Origin: Thalassobius sp. I31.1
GTDB lineage: Bacteria; Pseudomonadota; Alphaproteobacteria; Rhodobacterales; Rhodobacteraceae
Direction of reading: 5' to 3'
DNA: 64,000 bases
Assembly: GCF_003031585.1 (NCBI RefSeq)
Contig: NZ_PWAA01000003.1
Location: 44,229-108,228, forward strand
Shown here: positions 1 through 8,583 of the stretch, piece by piece
Layout: the number at the start of each line of letters is the position of its first letter
Position numbering within the stretch: the stretch's first letter is position 1
Made by a program: the position numbers and the translations under genes
The notes under the pieces: generated by a model
Told to the model about the DNA's origin: nothing
Database searches by the model: none
The model's input: only the letters and a program-made list of their open reading frames with translations

Positions 1-759
1 GCGGCCTATGTGCAGCCGTCTCGCCGTCCGACGGATGGGCGCTATGGTGAAAACCCGAACCGTCTGCAGCATTACTACCAGTATCAGGTGCTGATCAAAC
101 CCAGCCCGCCCAATCTTCAGGAACTCTATCTGGGGTCGCTGGAAGCCATCGGCGTCGACATGGAAATGCACGACATCCGTTTTGTTGAGGATGACTGGGA
201 AAGCCCGACGCTGGGTGCCTGGGGTCTTGGCTGGGAAGTCTGGTGTGACGGCATGGAAGTCAGCCAGTTCACCTATTTCCAACAGGTCGGCGGGCATGAC
301 TGCACGCCTGTGTCTGGTGAGCTGACCTATGGCCTGGAACGCCTGGCGATGTATGTGCTGGGCGTCGATCACGTGATGGATATGCCGTTTAACGATCCGC
401 AAAGCCCGATCGCCCTGTCTTATGGGGATGTGTTTAAGCAGACCGAAGAAGAATACGCCCGCTGGAACTTTGATGTGGCGAACACGGATGTTCTTCTGCG
501 CCACTTTGAAGAGGCAGAGGCGGAATGCGAGGCTATTCTCGCCCAGGAGCACGATGACCCTAAAACCGGCAAGCGCATCATCATGGCGCATCCGGCGTAT
601 GACCAATGCATCAAGGCCAGCCACATCTTCAACCTGCTGGATGCCCGTGGCGTGATTTCCGTGACAGAACGCCAGGCCTATATTGGTCGGGTGCGTGCGC
701 TGTCCAAGCAATGTGCGGATGCATTTGTGCTGACCAAAGCCGGTGGCGCTGCGGCTTAA
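1..759 (+). CDS. glyQ: Glycyl-tRNA synthetase alpha subunit, 5' end cut by window
   Basis: Catalytic alpha subunit of the bacterial tetrameric (alpha2beta2) glycyl-tRNA synthetase, a class II enzyme that activates glycine with ATP for transfer to tRNA-Gly in the cytoplasm. The frame is open from base 1 ([20 protein letters not shown]), so the true start lies upstream of the window; the GTG at base 10 is internal. Visible family signatures are [22 protein letters not shown], the [18 protein letters not shown] block and the [13 protein letters not shown] block, which form the active site. The frame ends with TAA at 757-759. The beta-subunit gene glyS, often close by, is not downstream here: a SUKH-type gene follows and then a convergent gene. 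Confidence 0.96.
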   Translation, partial: AAYVQPSRRPTDGRYGENPNRLQHYYQYQVLIKPSPPNLQELYLGSLEAIGVDMEMHDIRFVEDDWESPTLGAWGLGWEVWCDGMEVSQFTYFQQVGGHDCTPVSGELTYGLERLAMYVLGVDHVMDMPFNDPQSPIALSYGDVFKQTEEEYARWNFDVANTDVLLRHFEEAEAECEAILAQEHDDPKTGKRIIMAHPAYDQCIKASHIFNLLDARGVISVTERQAYIGRVRALSKQCADAFVLTKAGGAAA

Positions 760-769
760 GGCCAGAGGC

Positions 770-1369
770 ATGGAATTTCGGGACATAAGCTGGACAGGCG
801 GGGCGGTTGACAATCTGCCTCTGCTTGCAAAGCTGCCCGAAGAATTGCGCGACCTGTTGAAACAGAAGAACGGCTTTATTCAATTTGGTGGCGGATTGCA
901 TGTTCGGGGCATTTGTCAGGAACTGGAGTGGCACTCGCTTGAGGAAGCCTGGACGGGACAAACGGCCTTTCACACTGCTTATGAAGTCGTCCGTGCTGAA
1001 TGGATTCCTTTTGCGCAGGATTGCGTTGGGGATCAGTTTTTTCTGGCCGACGGGGAGGTTATCCGGCTGTTGGCTGAAAGCGGAGACATCGAACTTACCG
1101 GGCTGGGGTTGATGGCATTTTTGCATGAAGCTGCACAGGATCCGGTTGAATTTCTGGCGCTTCAGCCTTTGCTTCGTCTTCAGGCCGAAAGCGGTAATCT
1201 GGAGCCGGGAAATCTGATCCACGTCTGGCCGCCCTATTGCACCAGAGAGGCGGCAGAGGGTGTATCTCTGAGAGCCGTTTCTGCTGTGGAATTACATTGT
1301 TTTCACAAGAGTTTTGCAGCAGTGCTTCCTGAGGATGGGCAACAGGTGGAGGTTAAGGTTGGTCCCTGA
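770..1369 (+). CDS. SMI1/KNR4 (SUKH) superfamily protein
   Basis: A protein of about 199 residues with the SUKH fold pattern: LPEELRDLLKQKNGFIQFGGGL near the N-terminus (residues about 20-40), then WHSLEEAW, WIPFAQDCVGDQFFL and a conserved Gly/Leu-rich helix region. SUKH proteins are small cytoplasmic modules; many serve as immunity proteins against polymorphic toxins and others have housekeeping or unknown roles. No toxin gene is next to it, so an immunity role is not supported. It starts 10 bases after the glyQ stop, so co-transcription is likely. The ATG at 770 (MEFRDISW) is preferred over a longer frame that begins inside glyQ. A double hairpin follows its stop. Confidence 0.8.
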   Translation: MEFRDISWTGGAVDNLPLLAKLPEELRDLLKQKNGFIQFGGGLHVRGICQELEWHSLEEAWTGQTAFHTAYEVVRAEWIPFAQDCVGDQFFLADGEVIRLLAESGDIELTGLGLMAFLHEAAQDPVEFLALQPLLRLQAESGNLEPGNLIHVWPPYCTREAAEGVSLRAVSAVELHCFHKSFAAVLPEDGQQVEVKVGP

Positions 1370-1377
1370 CCGGTGGC

Positions 1378-1424
1378 CCCGTTTTCTTTGAAAGAAAACG
1401 GGACGGAAACTTTGAAAGTTTCCG
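1378..1424. repeat. Double palindrome with TTTGAA centres, copy 1
   Basis: Two adjacent perfect palindromes. The first is CCCGTTTTCTT (1378-1388), loop TGA, AAGAAAACGGG (1392-1402). After one base (1403), the second is CGGAAACTT (1404-1412), loop TGA, AAGTTTCCG (1416-1424). It starts 8 bases after the SUKH gene stop and lies between convergent genes, so it may end or stabilise transcripts. A second element with the same architecture but different stem bases is at 44067-44112. Confidence 0.75.
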
Positions 1425-1481
1425 GACGCCCCTGAAGATGAAGCTCCTGCCGGGTGTCGGCAGGGCTTTGTTATGTCAGAT

Positions 1482-2453
1482 TTACTTCACCGCATCTTTC
1501 ATAGCGTCTTCGCCCTTTTTCCAGAGGTTGCCCTGCCAGAGTTCTTCAAGGCCGGTTTCACCGCTTGCACCTTTTGTGGTCAGGTAATCGTAGTAAGATG
1601 TGGGCTTGTGGCCGGTGAGGTTGTAAAAATCCGGGCTGCAGCGGGTGTAGAAACCGTTGGTGAGATATTCAAAGAACTCTGCCCGGGTGCTGCCAAAATC
1701 AGCTTCGAAGTCTGTCATGCTTTGCGGCACATAAGTAATGTCTTTGTTCATGGCGCGGCCAAGGTCGGTGGCGATTTCTGCCATGTTCTGGGGCGCGGGG
1801 CCTGTGATGTCATAGAACTTATTGCCATGGCGCGCGGGGCCTTCCGTCAGAACGACGGCTGCGGCTTCGGCGATGTCGCGAGTGGCGACAAATGAATTGC
1901 GGATATGACCCAGGGGGTTGCTGAATGTGCCCTTGCTTTCAATCTCTTCGCAGTCGGTCTTCAGCAGGTGGTTCATGAAAAAGTTGTTGCGCAGGGCGGT
2001 GACGTTCAGCCCTTCGTCAATCAGGGATTTTTCACCCCACCAGTAATGCTGCAGCATCAGAGGAACAGCCGCGCCGGGACGGGAGGCATGGGTATCGGCA
2101 TCATAAGACGCCGTGTTCGTATCCGCGCCCATGCAGCTGATACGCACCACATGTGTGATCGCCTCTTTGCGGCGGCCAAGTTCCTTGCTGAAGTTCAGGT
2201 GACCTTCTAGCATAGGGTCAAGCGAGGCCGAATAAACCGCAGAAACGCCGTCAAGTGCGGCATCCCAGGTGGCGGGATCAGAGAGATCAAACTTTACGAC
2301 CTCATCGGCACCAAGAGATTTCAGCATCTCGACTTTATCTTCGCTGAAGTAACAGGCGCGCACAGTGAAATCCCCGGCCTGGGCCAGGCGGGCGACCAGC
2401 TCACGACCAATACGGCCGGTGGCGGATGTGATAAGAACGGTAGGGCGGGACAT
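1482..2453 (-). CDS. NmrA-like NAD(P)-binding reductase
   Basis: A 323-residue atypical short-chain dehydrogenase of the NmrA/HSCARG type. The N-terminus (MSRPTVLITSATGRIGREL) carries the dinucleotide-binding pattern TSATGRIG of a Rossmann fold; the middle has the substrate-lobe features GEKSLIDEGLNVTALRNN and NSFVATRDIAEAAA typical of NmrA relatives (azoreductase-like or redox-sensing proteins). There is no YxxxK catalytic pair of classical SDRs, as usual for the NmrA branch. The start at 2453 is chosen because the Rossmann strand begins directly after it; a longer frame to 2510 adds an unrelated leader. It is convergent with the SUKH gene. The substrate is unknown. Confidence 0.85.
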   Translation of the reverse strand: MSRPTVLITSATGRIGRELVARLAQAGDFTVRACYFSEDKVEMLKSLGADEVVKFDLSDPATWDAALDGVSAVYSASLDPMLEGHLNFSKELGRRKEAITHVVRISCMGADTNTASYDADTHASRPGAAVPLMLQHYWWGEKSLIDEGLNVTALRNNFFMNHLLKTDCEEIESKGTFSNPLGHIRNSFVATRDIAEAAAVVLTEGPARHGNKFYDITGPAPQNMAEIATDLGRAMNKDITYVPQSMTDFEADFGSTRAEFFEYLTNGFYTRCSPDFYNLTGHKPTSYYDYLTTKGASGETGLEELWQGNLWKKGEDAMKDAVK

Positions 2454-2567
2454 TGGGGGACTCCATCTTAGGTTTTCAGTGGGTCTGGGTGGCAACGCTG
2501 TTTCAGGCAAGATCCTGATTTAGGGTGCGCATAAGTCCAGTTTATGCCCTGGGCGTATTGCCAGTCT

Positions 2568-3194
2568 TCAGGCCCTTGGCGGGCGGGATTTATAGACGGG
2601 CATGCTCCAGCCGAAGATCATGGAACCTGCACGCAGGCTGAAAGTAACAAGGCCGGAAGCAAGTGCAACATATGCAACCGTAAGGCCGGCCGAGCTGGCC
2701 AGCACTGTGGCGGCAGAACCGGCAAGGGTGCAGGTGGCGTATAACTCGCCTTTTTTCAGGATCAGGGGCACTTCGTTTGACACGACATCCCGCATCAGGC
2801 CGCCCATGCTGCCGGTGATGATGCCCATCACAATGACGACGGGCGCAGGCTGGTTCAGCGCCTGTGCCAGGCCCGATCCTGCAGATACGGTAATGCCAAG
2901 TGCAAATGCATCCAGCCAAAGCAATAGTTTATAACGGCTTTCAAACAGGTGGGCCGTGAAAAACACAAGCAAAGCTGCCCCGCAGGCCACGCCCAGATAA
3001 GAGGGACGTTCAAGCCAGAAGACCGGGTTCCGATCAAGCAATACATCACGCAGCGTACCGCCCCCGACCGCCGTCAGGCTGGCAAAGAAGCAAAACCCGA
3101 CGATATCCAGCTGGGCACGGCTGGCGACAAGCGCACCAGTCAGAGCAAAAACAAAGACCGAAGCAAAATCCAGCAGGGTAAAAAGGGTCATCAC
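2568..3194 (-). CDS. TRIC/UPF0126 family membrane protein
   Basis: A 208-residue integral membrane protein of the YadS/UPF0126 (trimeric intracellular cation channel) family. It has seven predicted hydrophobic segments arranged as two similar halves, with the duplicated glycine motif visible as TAVGGGTLRDVLLDR (about residues 41-55) and GSMGGLMRDVVSNEVP (about residues 129-144). Family members studied structurally are K+-permeable trimers, but physiological substrates in bacteria remain open. The gene stands alone on the minus strand, divergent from the DUF4375 gene, which it faces across about 150 bases. Confidence 0.9.
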   Translation of the reverse strand: MMTLFTLLDFASVFVFALTGALVASRAQLDIVGFCFFASLTAVGGGTLRDVLLDRNPVFWLERPSYLGVACGAALLVFFTAHLFESRYKLLLWLDAFALGITVSAGSGLAQALNQPAPVVIVMGIITGSMGGLMRDVVSNEVPLILKKGELYATCTLAGSAATVLASSAGLTVAYVALASGLVTFSLRAGSMIFGWSMPVYKSRPPRA

Positions 3195-3348
3195 AAGGCT
3201 CCGTCAGGGCAGGGGTTCAGAAGGCATATCCTGAGAAAGACCGCCTGTCACGTTGCATTGCTGTTCATAGCGCACCGTCATCTTGCGGCCATACTTTGGG
3301 CACAAAGGAAAATTAATTTTCCCGCATAGGATGAAGCCGGGGGCATAT

Positions 3349-4560
3349 ATGTTTGGAATTTTGAAGCGTCAGAAGCCTGAACCGGCGTTGCAGGAAATCT
3401 ACCTGTCAGAAGAAGCGCTTGCGCCGGATGCCCCGCATTACAGTGTGATGATGGGCATTGTAGATTACACCAATGCGGTGATGCACAGCGCTTTGTATAA
3501 GGTTGGTGAATTCCCGGAAGAAGCTTACTGCCTTTATAATGCGGATTACTATATGGGCGAGGTGCTGCAGAACGGGCATTCCCGCTATCTGATGAATGAT
3601 CGCAATTCCGGTGCGGATGAAAGTTCACTGCATTATGCGTTGCGCGCGATGGAAATGATTGGCTGTGCAGAGTTGCAGCAGATCCTTCAGGAACTGGCAG
3701 ACTGGGTTGCTGCGAACCCTGAGGAAGCGGCGCAGCAGAATGGTGTGACCCATTGGGCAGAGGCGCTGGAACTTCTGGATGAACGGTTCTACGCGTTGAA
3801 TGAAGAAGATTTCTATCATGTGGTGCGGCGCTGGGCGGAAGATAATGTGGGGGTTCTTTTCCTGCCAGCAGAAGCAGTGCGTGATGCCTTAACCGTTCTG
3901 CCGGATCTGAATCCACGTTTTGCAAACCGTCAGCGCACCAATTCGATTGCCGCGCTTGATGCCGGACTGACGACCGATACAGTGTCGTATTTCCGGGCCT
4001 GTATGGCAGGGATGGTCCGGGGGGAGCAGTTTTTCGAGGTTCGTGCAGTGTCGGGAGGAAAGCCCAGCCCGTTTTTCGATCACAGTGCACCGGGGGCTGA
4101 TTATACGCGTGGGGACAGGCAATTGTGGCGATTGGTTGCCAATGCAGATGGGGACCTGTCCGGGCAATATGCGGGCGACAGTGTTGATATGTTTGTGCGG
4201 GACCCTTCGAACGGAGAACTTGGACAGATTGCAGAATGCGATATAGCGGTTGCACAGCGACATCGTGAACTGGCCGGGCGATATAAACCAGGGCGTTTTG
4301 CCTGGAGCCTTCTGAAAGCTGCGACACCGGACGATCCCCCGGCGTTTCTCAGTTTTCTGATGCCTGCAGATACGCCTGATGAACTGCCGGAACATTACGC
4401 GTTTTACGGTGTGACCGCACAAAGCGGTGTGCAGTATAAAATGCTTCTGGACGGGGAAGAGGCCGCACTCTTTTTATGGCCGGATGGCGAACTGTTCAGC
4501 AAGATTTCCGGTTCAGAATACCGCGGACTTCTGAAAGAAGATCTGAGCAGGTTGATCTGA
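3349..4560 (+). CDS. DUF4375 (DMP19-like) domain protein
   Basis: A protein of about 403 residues. Its N-terminal part (about residues 35-165) matches DUF4375/DMP19-like proteins, with the signature YNADYYMGEVLQNGHSRYLMND and a helical stretch ending WAEALELLDERFYALNEE. DMP19-type proteins include mimics of DNA in Neisseria, but function here is unknown. The C-terminal 230 residues contain no motif I recognise. No signal peptide is seen, so it is probably cytoplasmic. Start choice is uncertain: ATG at 3331 and 3349 are both in frame and neither has a strong ribosome-binding site; 3349 (MFGILKRQ) looks the more natural N-terminus. Confidence 0.75.
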   Translation: MFGILKRQKPEPALQEIYLSEEALAPDAPHYSVMMGIVDYTNAVMHSALYKVGEFPEEAYCLYNADYYMGEVLQNGHSRYLMNDRNSGADESSLHYALRAMEMIGCAELQQILQELADWVAANPEEAAQQNGVTHWAEALELLDERFYALNEEDFYHVVRRWAEDNVGVLFLPAEAVRDALTVLPDLNPRFANRQRTNSIAALDAGLTTDTVSYFRACMAGMVRGEQFFEVRAVSGGKPSPFFDHSAPGADYTRGDRQLWRLVANADGDLSGQYAGDSVDMFVRDPSNGELGQIAECDIAVAQRHRELAGRYKPGRFAWSLLKAATPDDPPAFLSFLMPADTPDELPEHYAFYGVTAQSGVQYKMLLDGEEAALFLWPDGELFSKISGSEYRGLLKEDLSRLI

Positions 4561-4895
4561 CCTGGCAAGATCTTCAGGGTTATAATACCGCATTTCAGAT
4601 GTCGTAAGAGAGCTTCAGAGAGTCGGTCAGATTGTCGTTCCGGCTTTTGCCCTGATCCATTTCGTCACGTTACGGTCAGTTTTTTGTGTGGAGTATCCTG
4701 GAGAAAGACCAGGATAATGCCAGAATTCCTATATTTTTAAGGAAAAATTCAGTTTCCTGGTGGAATTGTAGCCGCGTTACAAAAACTGAAAAACTCCCTG
4801 CCAGAAGGGCCCTGCGCATTGACCCTGAAAGCGGGCAGGTTTAAACCCATTGCCAACCAGGCACGCGTTGCTTTCACGCTACCAAGGAGCCAGAT
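4561..4895 (+). promoter_or_regulatory. Gene-free 335-base leader ahead of nuoA
   Basis: This is the only gap over 300 bases in the window and precedes a run of over 20 co-directional genes, so it should carry the main nuo promoter. No ORF of note is present. It holds an 8-bp inverted repeat, TATCCTGG (4694-4701) and CCAGGATA (4709-4716), separated by 7 bases. A weak sigma-70-like pair, TTGACC (4819-4824) with TAAACC (4842-4847) at 17-base spacing, lies about 50 bases before the start codon. The promoter call is an inference from position; the hexamers are poor matches at the -10. Confidence 0.45.
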
Positions 4896-5261
4896 GTGCA
4901 AGACCTTCTGAGAGAATACCTCCCGATCCTGATTTTCCTGGGACTGGCAATTGCGATTGGGCTTATCCTGATCCTTGCTGCTGTCGTCCTGGCGGTCCGT
5001 AATCCTGACCCTGAAAAAGTATCTGCCTATGAATGCGGATTTAACGCATTTGATGATGCGCGGATGAAGTTTGATGTGCGGTTCTACCTTGTGTCGATCC
5101 TCTTCATCATTTTTGACCTTGAGATCGCGTTCCTCTTCCCATGGGCTGTCGCCTTTGGTGATCTGGGGCTGCTTGGGTTCTGGTCCATGATGGTCTTCCT
5201 CGGGGTTCTGACCATTGGCTTTGCTTACGAATGGAAGAAGGGGGCTCTGGAATGGGAGTGA
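4896..5261 (+). CDS. nuoA: NADH-quinone oxidoreductase subunit A
   Basis: Small membrane subunit of complex I (121 residues) with three transmembrane segments and the conserved loop [21 protein letters not shown] (residues about 48-68), whose cysteine switches accessibility with the active/deactive state in homologues. It sits at the junction of the membrane and peripheral arms. The start is GTG at 4896, decided by a strong AAGGAG (4884-4889) six bases upstream; the overlapping ATG at 4894 is out of frame. First gene of the nuo operon; its stop overlaps the start region of nuoB. Confidence 0.97.
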   Translation: MQDLLREYLPILIFLGLAIAIGLILILAAVVLAVRNPDPEKVSAYECGFNAFDDARMKFDVRFYLVSILFIIFDLEIAFLFPWAVAFGDLGLLGFWSMMVFLGVLTIGFAYEWKKGALEWE

Positions 5262-5779
5262 TGGCAGCTACAGCGGGCGAAGATCGTTCTGTCGCCACCG
5301 AAGCCCTGAACAAAGAACTGCAGGATAAAGGTTTTATCTTGACGTCTACAGAAGATGTGATCAACTGGGCGCGTACCGGTTCCCTGCACTGGATGACCTT
5401 TGGTCTGGCCTGTTGCGCGGTTGAGATGATGCACACATCCATGCCGCGTTATGACCTGGAACGCTATGGCACAGCACCGCGTGCGTCCCCGCGTCAGTCT
5501 GACCTTATGATCGTTGCCGGCACGCTGACCAACAAAATGGCGCCCGCGCTGCGCAAAGTGTATGACCAGATGCCTGAACCACGCTATGTGATTTCCATGG
5601 GGTCCTGCGCGAATGGCGGCGGTTATTATCACTACAGCTATTCTGTTGTGCGCGGCTGTGACCGTGTGGTGCCTGTGGATGTCTATGTGCCCGGATGCCC
5701 GCCGACAGCGGAAGCGCTGATGTATGGTATTCTGCAACTGCAGCGCAAAATCCGCCGCACCGGCACCATCGCGCGATAA
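5252..5779 (+). CDS. nuoB: NADH-quinone oxidoreductase subunit B
   Basis: Peripheral-arm subunit (about 175 residues) that binds the terminal [4Fe-4S] cluster N2, the electron donor to quinone. The ligands are visible: the tandem cysteines in [10 protein letters not shown] (about residues 54-55), the cysteine of MGSCANGGG, and [11 protein letters not shown]. The start is either ATG 5252 (MGVMAATAG) or ATG 5261; both overlap the end of nuoA (stop 5259-5261), so translation is probably coupled. I prefer 5252, which agrees with what I recall of roseobacter NuoB N-termini. Confidence 0.97.
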   Translation: MGVMAATAGEDRSVATEALNKELQDKGFILTSTEDVINWARTGSLHWMTFGLACCAVEMMHTSMPRYDLERYGTAPRASPRQSDLMIVAGTLTNKMAPALRKVYDQMPEPRYVISMGSCANGGGYYHYSYSVVRGCDRVVPVDVYVPGCPPTAEALMYGILQLQRKIRRTGTIAR

Positions 5780-5791
5780 GGGGATCTGAAA

Positions 5792-6415
5792 ATGAATGAA
5801 GCCCAGAAAAACGCGTTGAATGAACTTGGCGCATATCTTGAGCTGAAACAGCCGGATGCAGTGATTTCATATGATGTGTCAGACCATGGTGAACTGACCA
5901 TTGGTGTGGCCCCGTCCGAAATCGTTGGGTTTGTTGAGTTTCTGAAAAATGACCGTCAATGTCAGTTTTCCAGTCTCATCGACATCACAGCGGTGGATTA
6001 TCCGTCCCGCGAAAAGCGGTTTGATGTGATCTATCACTTCCTGTCCATGTATCAGAACCATCGCATTCGCCTGCGCGCGCAGCTGCGTGAAGAGGAAATG
6101 ATTGCCTCTGTTGTGCCTGTGCACCCAAGCGCCAACTGGTTTGAACGTGAAGTGTTCGATATGTTCGGCATTCTCTTTTCGGGCCACCCGGATCTGCGCC
6201 GTATTCTGACAGATTATGGTTTCCGTGGTCATCCGCTGAAGAAAGACTTCCCGACCACTGGTTATACCGAAGTGCGCTACGACGAAGAACTGAAACGTGT
6301 GGTTTATGAACCTGTGAACCTTGTGCAGGAATACCGACAGTTTGATTTCATGTCCCCCTGGGAAGGTGCAGAATACATTCTGCCGGGTGATGAGAAGAAA
6401 GAGGCGAAAGGCTGA
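5792..6415 (+). CDS. nuoC: NADH-quinone oxidoreductase subunit C
   Basis: The 30-kDa-type peripheral subunit (207 residues) that packs against NuoD near the quinone site. Family markers are the [12 protein letters not shown] segment, the [20 protein letters not shown] block and [19 protein letters not shown] at the C-terminal third. NuoC and NuoD are separate genes here, as in most alphaproteobacteria, not fused as in E. coli. The stop TGA (6413-6415) overlaps the ATG of the next gene, a sulfotransferase, which therefore sits where nuoD would be expected. Confidence 0.97.
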   Translation: MNEAQKNALNELGAYLELKQPDAVISYDVSDHGELTIGVAPSEIVGFVEFLKNDRQCQFSSLIDITAVDYPSREKRFDVIYHFLSMYQNHRIRLRAQLREEEMIASVVPVHPSANWFEREVFDMFGILFSGHPDLRRILTDYGFRGHPLKKDFPTTGYTEVRYDEELKRVVYEPVNLVQEYRQFDFMSPWEGAEYILPGDEKKEAKG

Positions 6416-7305
6416 TGACGGATCAGGCAATGTTCATGTTTGGGATAGGCGCGACGAAGGCGGGGACCAGCTGGCTCTACCGCTATCTCTGCGCGCACCC
6501 GGATTGTGCGATGCCTGCGACGAAAGAGCTGCATTATTTCGACACAACATCTGAGCATGACCTGGATGGGACGATCCGTGATCTTGAGCGTCAGGAACGC
6601 CAGATCGCCTGGAATGCAGAGCGCAAAGAAGGGCTGGAACAGGCTTTGCGCTTTATGAAAGTGGAAGGGCTGAAGCGCCTGCGCAAGATGCTGAAGGCGC
6701 CCCGGACTGACGATCAGGCTTATCGGGAATTTATGCTGAGCCACTTTGAAGAAGGGGCAAAGCTGACAGGCGATATCACGCCATCCTATGCTTTGCTGCC
6801 AGCCGCGCGCTTGTCGGACATGGTAGGTATGGCTGCTGAAACCCGCTTTATTTACATCCTGCGTGATCCGGTTGACCGGCTTTGGTCCCATGTTCGTATG
6901 GTTGCCAGAAGACAGGCCGAAGAAGGCCAGCCCCTGCACCCTGTGGCCACTCGTATTCTGGAAAATGTGATCCATAAAAAGATGCGCCCGGCCATGCTTG
7001 CGCGATCTGATTATGCTGGAATTCTCGAAAAACTTGATCAGGCTATTCCTCGGGAAAACCTGAAGATTGTCTTTTTCGAAGATATGTTCAGAGAAAAGAC
7101 GATCCGTGACATCTGTGAATTTCTGAACATCAGCTATCACCCGGCTGATCTTAAGAAAAAGGTGCATGCCGGGCAGGCTGTGGCTTTGGATCCGGAACTG
7201 AAAGTTGCAGCGCGTGCGCTGCTGGATGACCAGTATCAGGCAATGGAGCGCCGTTTTGGCGATCTGCCGAACCGCTGGAAACGTGATTTTGCGAAGGTAG
7301 CATGA
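6415..7305 (+). CDS. PAPS-dependent sulfotransferase inserted between nuoC and nuoD
   Basis: A 296-residue sulfotransferase-family protein. The 5'-phosphosulfate-binding loop is [14 protein letters not shown] (about residues 12-25) and the 3'-phosphate site is [10 protein letters not shown] (about residues 150-159). [10 protein letters not shown] segment and the C-terminal VFFEDMF strand are typical of bacterial sulfotransferases acting on lipids, sugars or proteins using 3'-phosphoadenosine-5'-phosphosulfate. No signal peptide is seen, so it is probably cytoplasmic. Its ATG overlaps the nuoC stop and its stop overlaps the nuoD start, a tightly coupled position. Nothing in the sequence reveals the acceptor. 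No PAPS-synthesis gene lies in the window. Confidence 0.9.
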   Translation: MTDQAMFMFGIGATKAGTSWLYRYLCAHPDCAMPATKELHYFDTTSEHDLDGTIRDLERQERQIAWNAERKEGLEQALRFMKVEGLKRLRKMLKAPRTDDQAYREFMLSHFEEGAKLTGDITPSYALLPAARLSDMVGMAAETRFIYILRDPVDRLWSHVRMVARRQAEEGQPLHPVATRILENVIHKKMRPAMLARSDYAGILEKLDQAIPRENLKIVFFEDMFREKTIRDICEFLNISYHPADLKKKVHAGQAVALDPELKVAARALLDDQYQAMERRFGDLPNRWKRDFAKVA

Positions 7306-8528
7306 TGATGGACGGAACAGGCAAGTTTGACGATGTTCGCACAGGCGAACAGCAGATCCGTAACTTCAACATCAACTTTGGTCCGCAACACCCTGCGGCC
7401 CACGGTGTGTTGCGTCTGGTGCTGGAACTGGACGGTGAGATTGTAGAACGCTGCGATCCCCATATCGGCTTGTTGCACCGTGGCACTGAAAAGCTGATGG
7501 AAAGCCGGACGTATCTGCAGAACCTGCCGTATTTCGACCGGCTGGATTATGTGGCACCAATGAACCAGGAACATGCCTGGTGTCTGGCGATTGAAAAACT
7601 GACAGGCACAGAAGTGCCCCGTCGCGGCAGCCTGATCCGCGTGCTGTATTCCGAAATTGGCCGTATCCTGAACCACCTGCTGAATGTCACCACACAGGCG
7701 ATGGACGTGGGCGCGCTGACGCCGCCGCTTTGGGGTTTTGAGGAACGTGAAAAACTGATGGTGTTTTATGAGCGCGCCTGTGGTGCGCGTCTGCACGCCA
7801 ACTATTTCCGTCCGGGCGGTGTGCATCAGGATCTGCCTGATGATCTGCTGGATGACATTGAGGAATGGTGCGGCACCTTCCCCGCGGTTCTGGAAGACAT
7901 CGACGGGCTGCTGACGGAAAACCGGATCTTTAAGCAACGGAATGCGGATATCGGCATCGTCACCGAGAAAGATATTCTCGACTGGAGCTTTTCTGGTGTG
8001 ATGGTGCGCGGTTCCGGCTTTGCCTGGGATCTGCGTCGCGCGCAGCCTTATGAATGCTACGATGAGTTTGAATTTGACATTCCTGTCGGCAAAAGCGGCG
8101 ATTGTTATGACCGCTATCTGTGCCGCATGGAAGAAATGCGTCAGTCTCTGCGGATCATGCTGCAGGCGATTGAGAAACTGCGCGCCCCGGAAGGGCAGGG
8201 CGATGTGATGGCCCGTGGCAAGCTGAGCCCGCCAAAGCGTGGCGATATGAAAACTTCAATGGAAGCGCTGATCCACCACTTTAAACTTTATTCCGAAGGC
8301 TTCCATGTGCCTGCGGGTGAGGTTTACGCCGCTGTTGAAGCGCCCAAGGGTGAATTTGGCGTCTTCCTGGTGGCTGATGGATCCAACAAACCTTACCGCG
8401 CCAAAATCCGTGCGCCCGGGTATCTGCATCTGCAGGCGATGGATCATGTCGCTGGTGGCCACCAGCTGGCCGACGTGGCGGCGATCATCGGCACCATGGA
8501 CGTTGTGTTCGGGGAGATCGACCGTTGA
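7302..8528 (+). CDS. nuoD: NADH-quinone oxidoreductase subunit D
   Basis: The 49-kDa-type subunit (408 residues) that with NuoB forms the quinone-binding pocket. Motifs: [19 protein letters not shown] (quinone-site histidine loop), [15 protein letters not shown], and the C-terminal [39 protein letters not shown]. The ATG at 7302 overlaps the sulfotransferase stop; alternative ATGs follow at 7305 and 7308, so the exact start is uncertain by one or two codons. The stop is 8526-8528, with 55 bases before nuoE. Confidence 0.97.
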   Translation: MMMDGTGKFDDVRTGEQQIRNFNINFGPQHPAAHGVLRLVLELDGEIVERCDPHIGLLHRGTEKLMESRTYLQNLPYFDRLDYVAPMNQEHAWCLAIEKLTGTEVPRRGSLIRVLYSEIGRILNHLLNVTTQAMDVGALTPPLWGFEEREKLMVFYERACGARLHANYFRPGGVHQDLPDDLLDDIEEWCGTFPAVLEDIDGLLTENRIFKQRNADIGIVTEKDILDWSFSGVMVRGSGFAWDLRRAQPYECYDEFEFDIPVGKSGDCYDRYLCRMEEMRQSLRIMLQAIEKLRAPEGQGDVMARGKLSPPKRGDMKTSMEALIHHFKLYSEGFHVPAGEVYAAVEAPKGEFGVFLVADGSNKPYRAKIRAPGYLHLQAMDHVAGGHQLADVAAIIGTMDVVFGEIDR

Positions 8529-8583
8529 TGACCTGCCACAGCCCAATGCATATTGAATACCTTTCTGAGGAGGCCAGCGCCTG

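Noticed and set aside
4819..4847. A confident sigma-70 promoter for nuo
   Set aside because: The -35 resembles TTGACA but the -10 is poor; reported only as a weak possibility inside the leader entry.
6415..7305. Sulfotransferase as part of a recently inserted mobile element
   Set aside because: There are no inverted repeats, integrase or target duplications, and the gene has exact four-base overlaps on both sides like native operon members.
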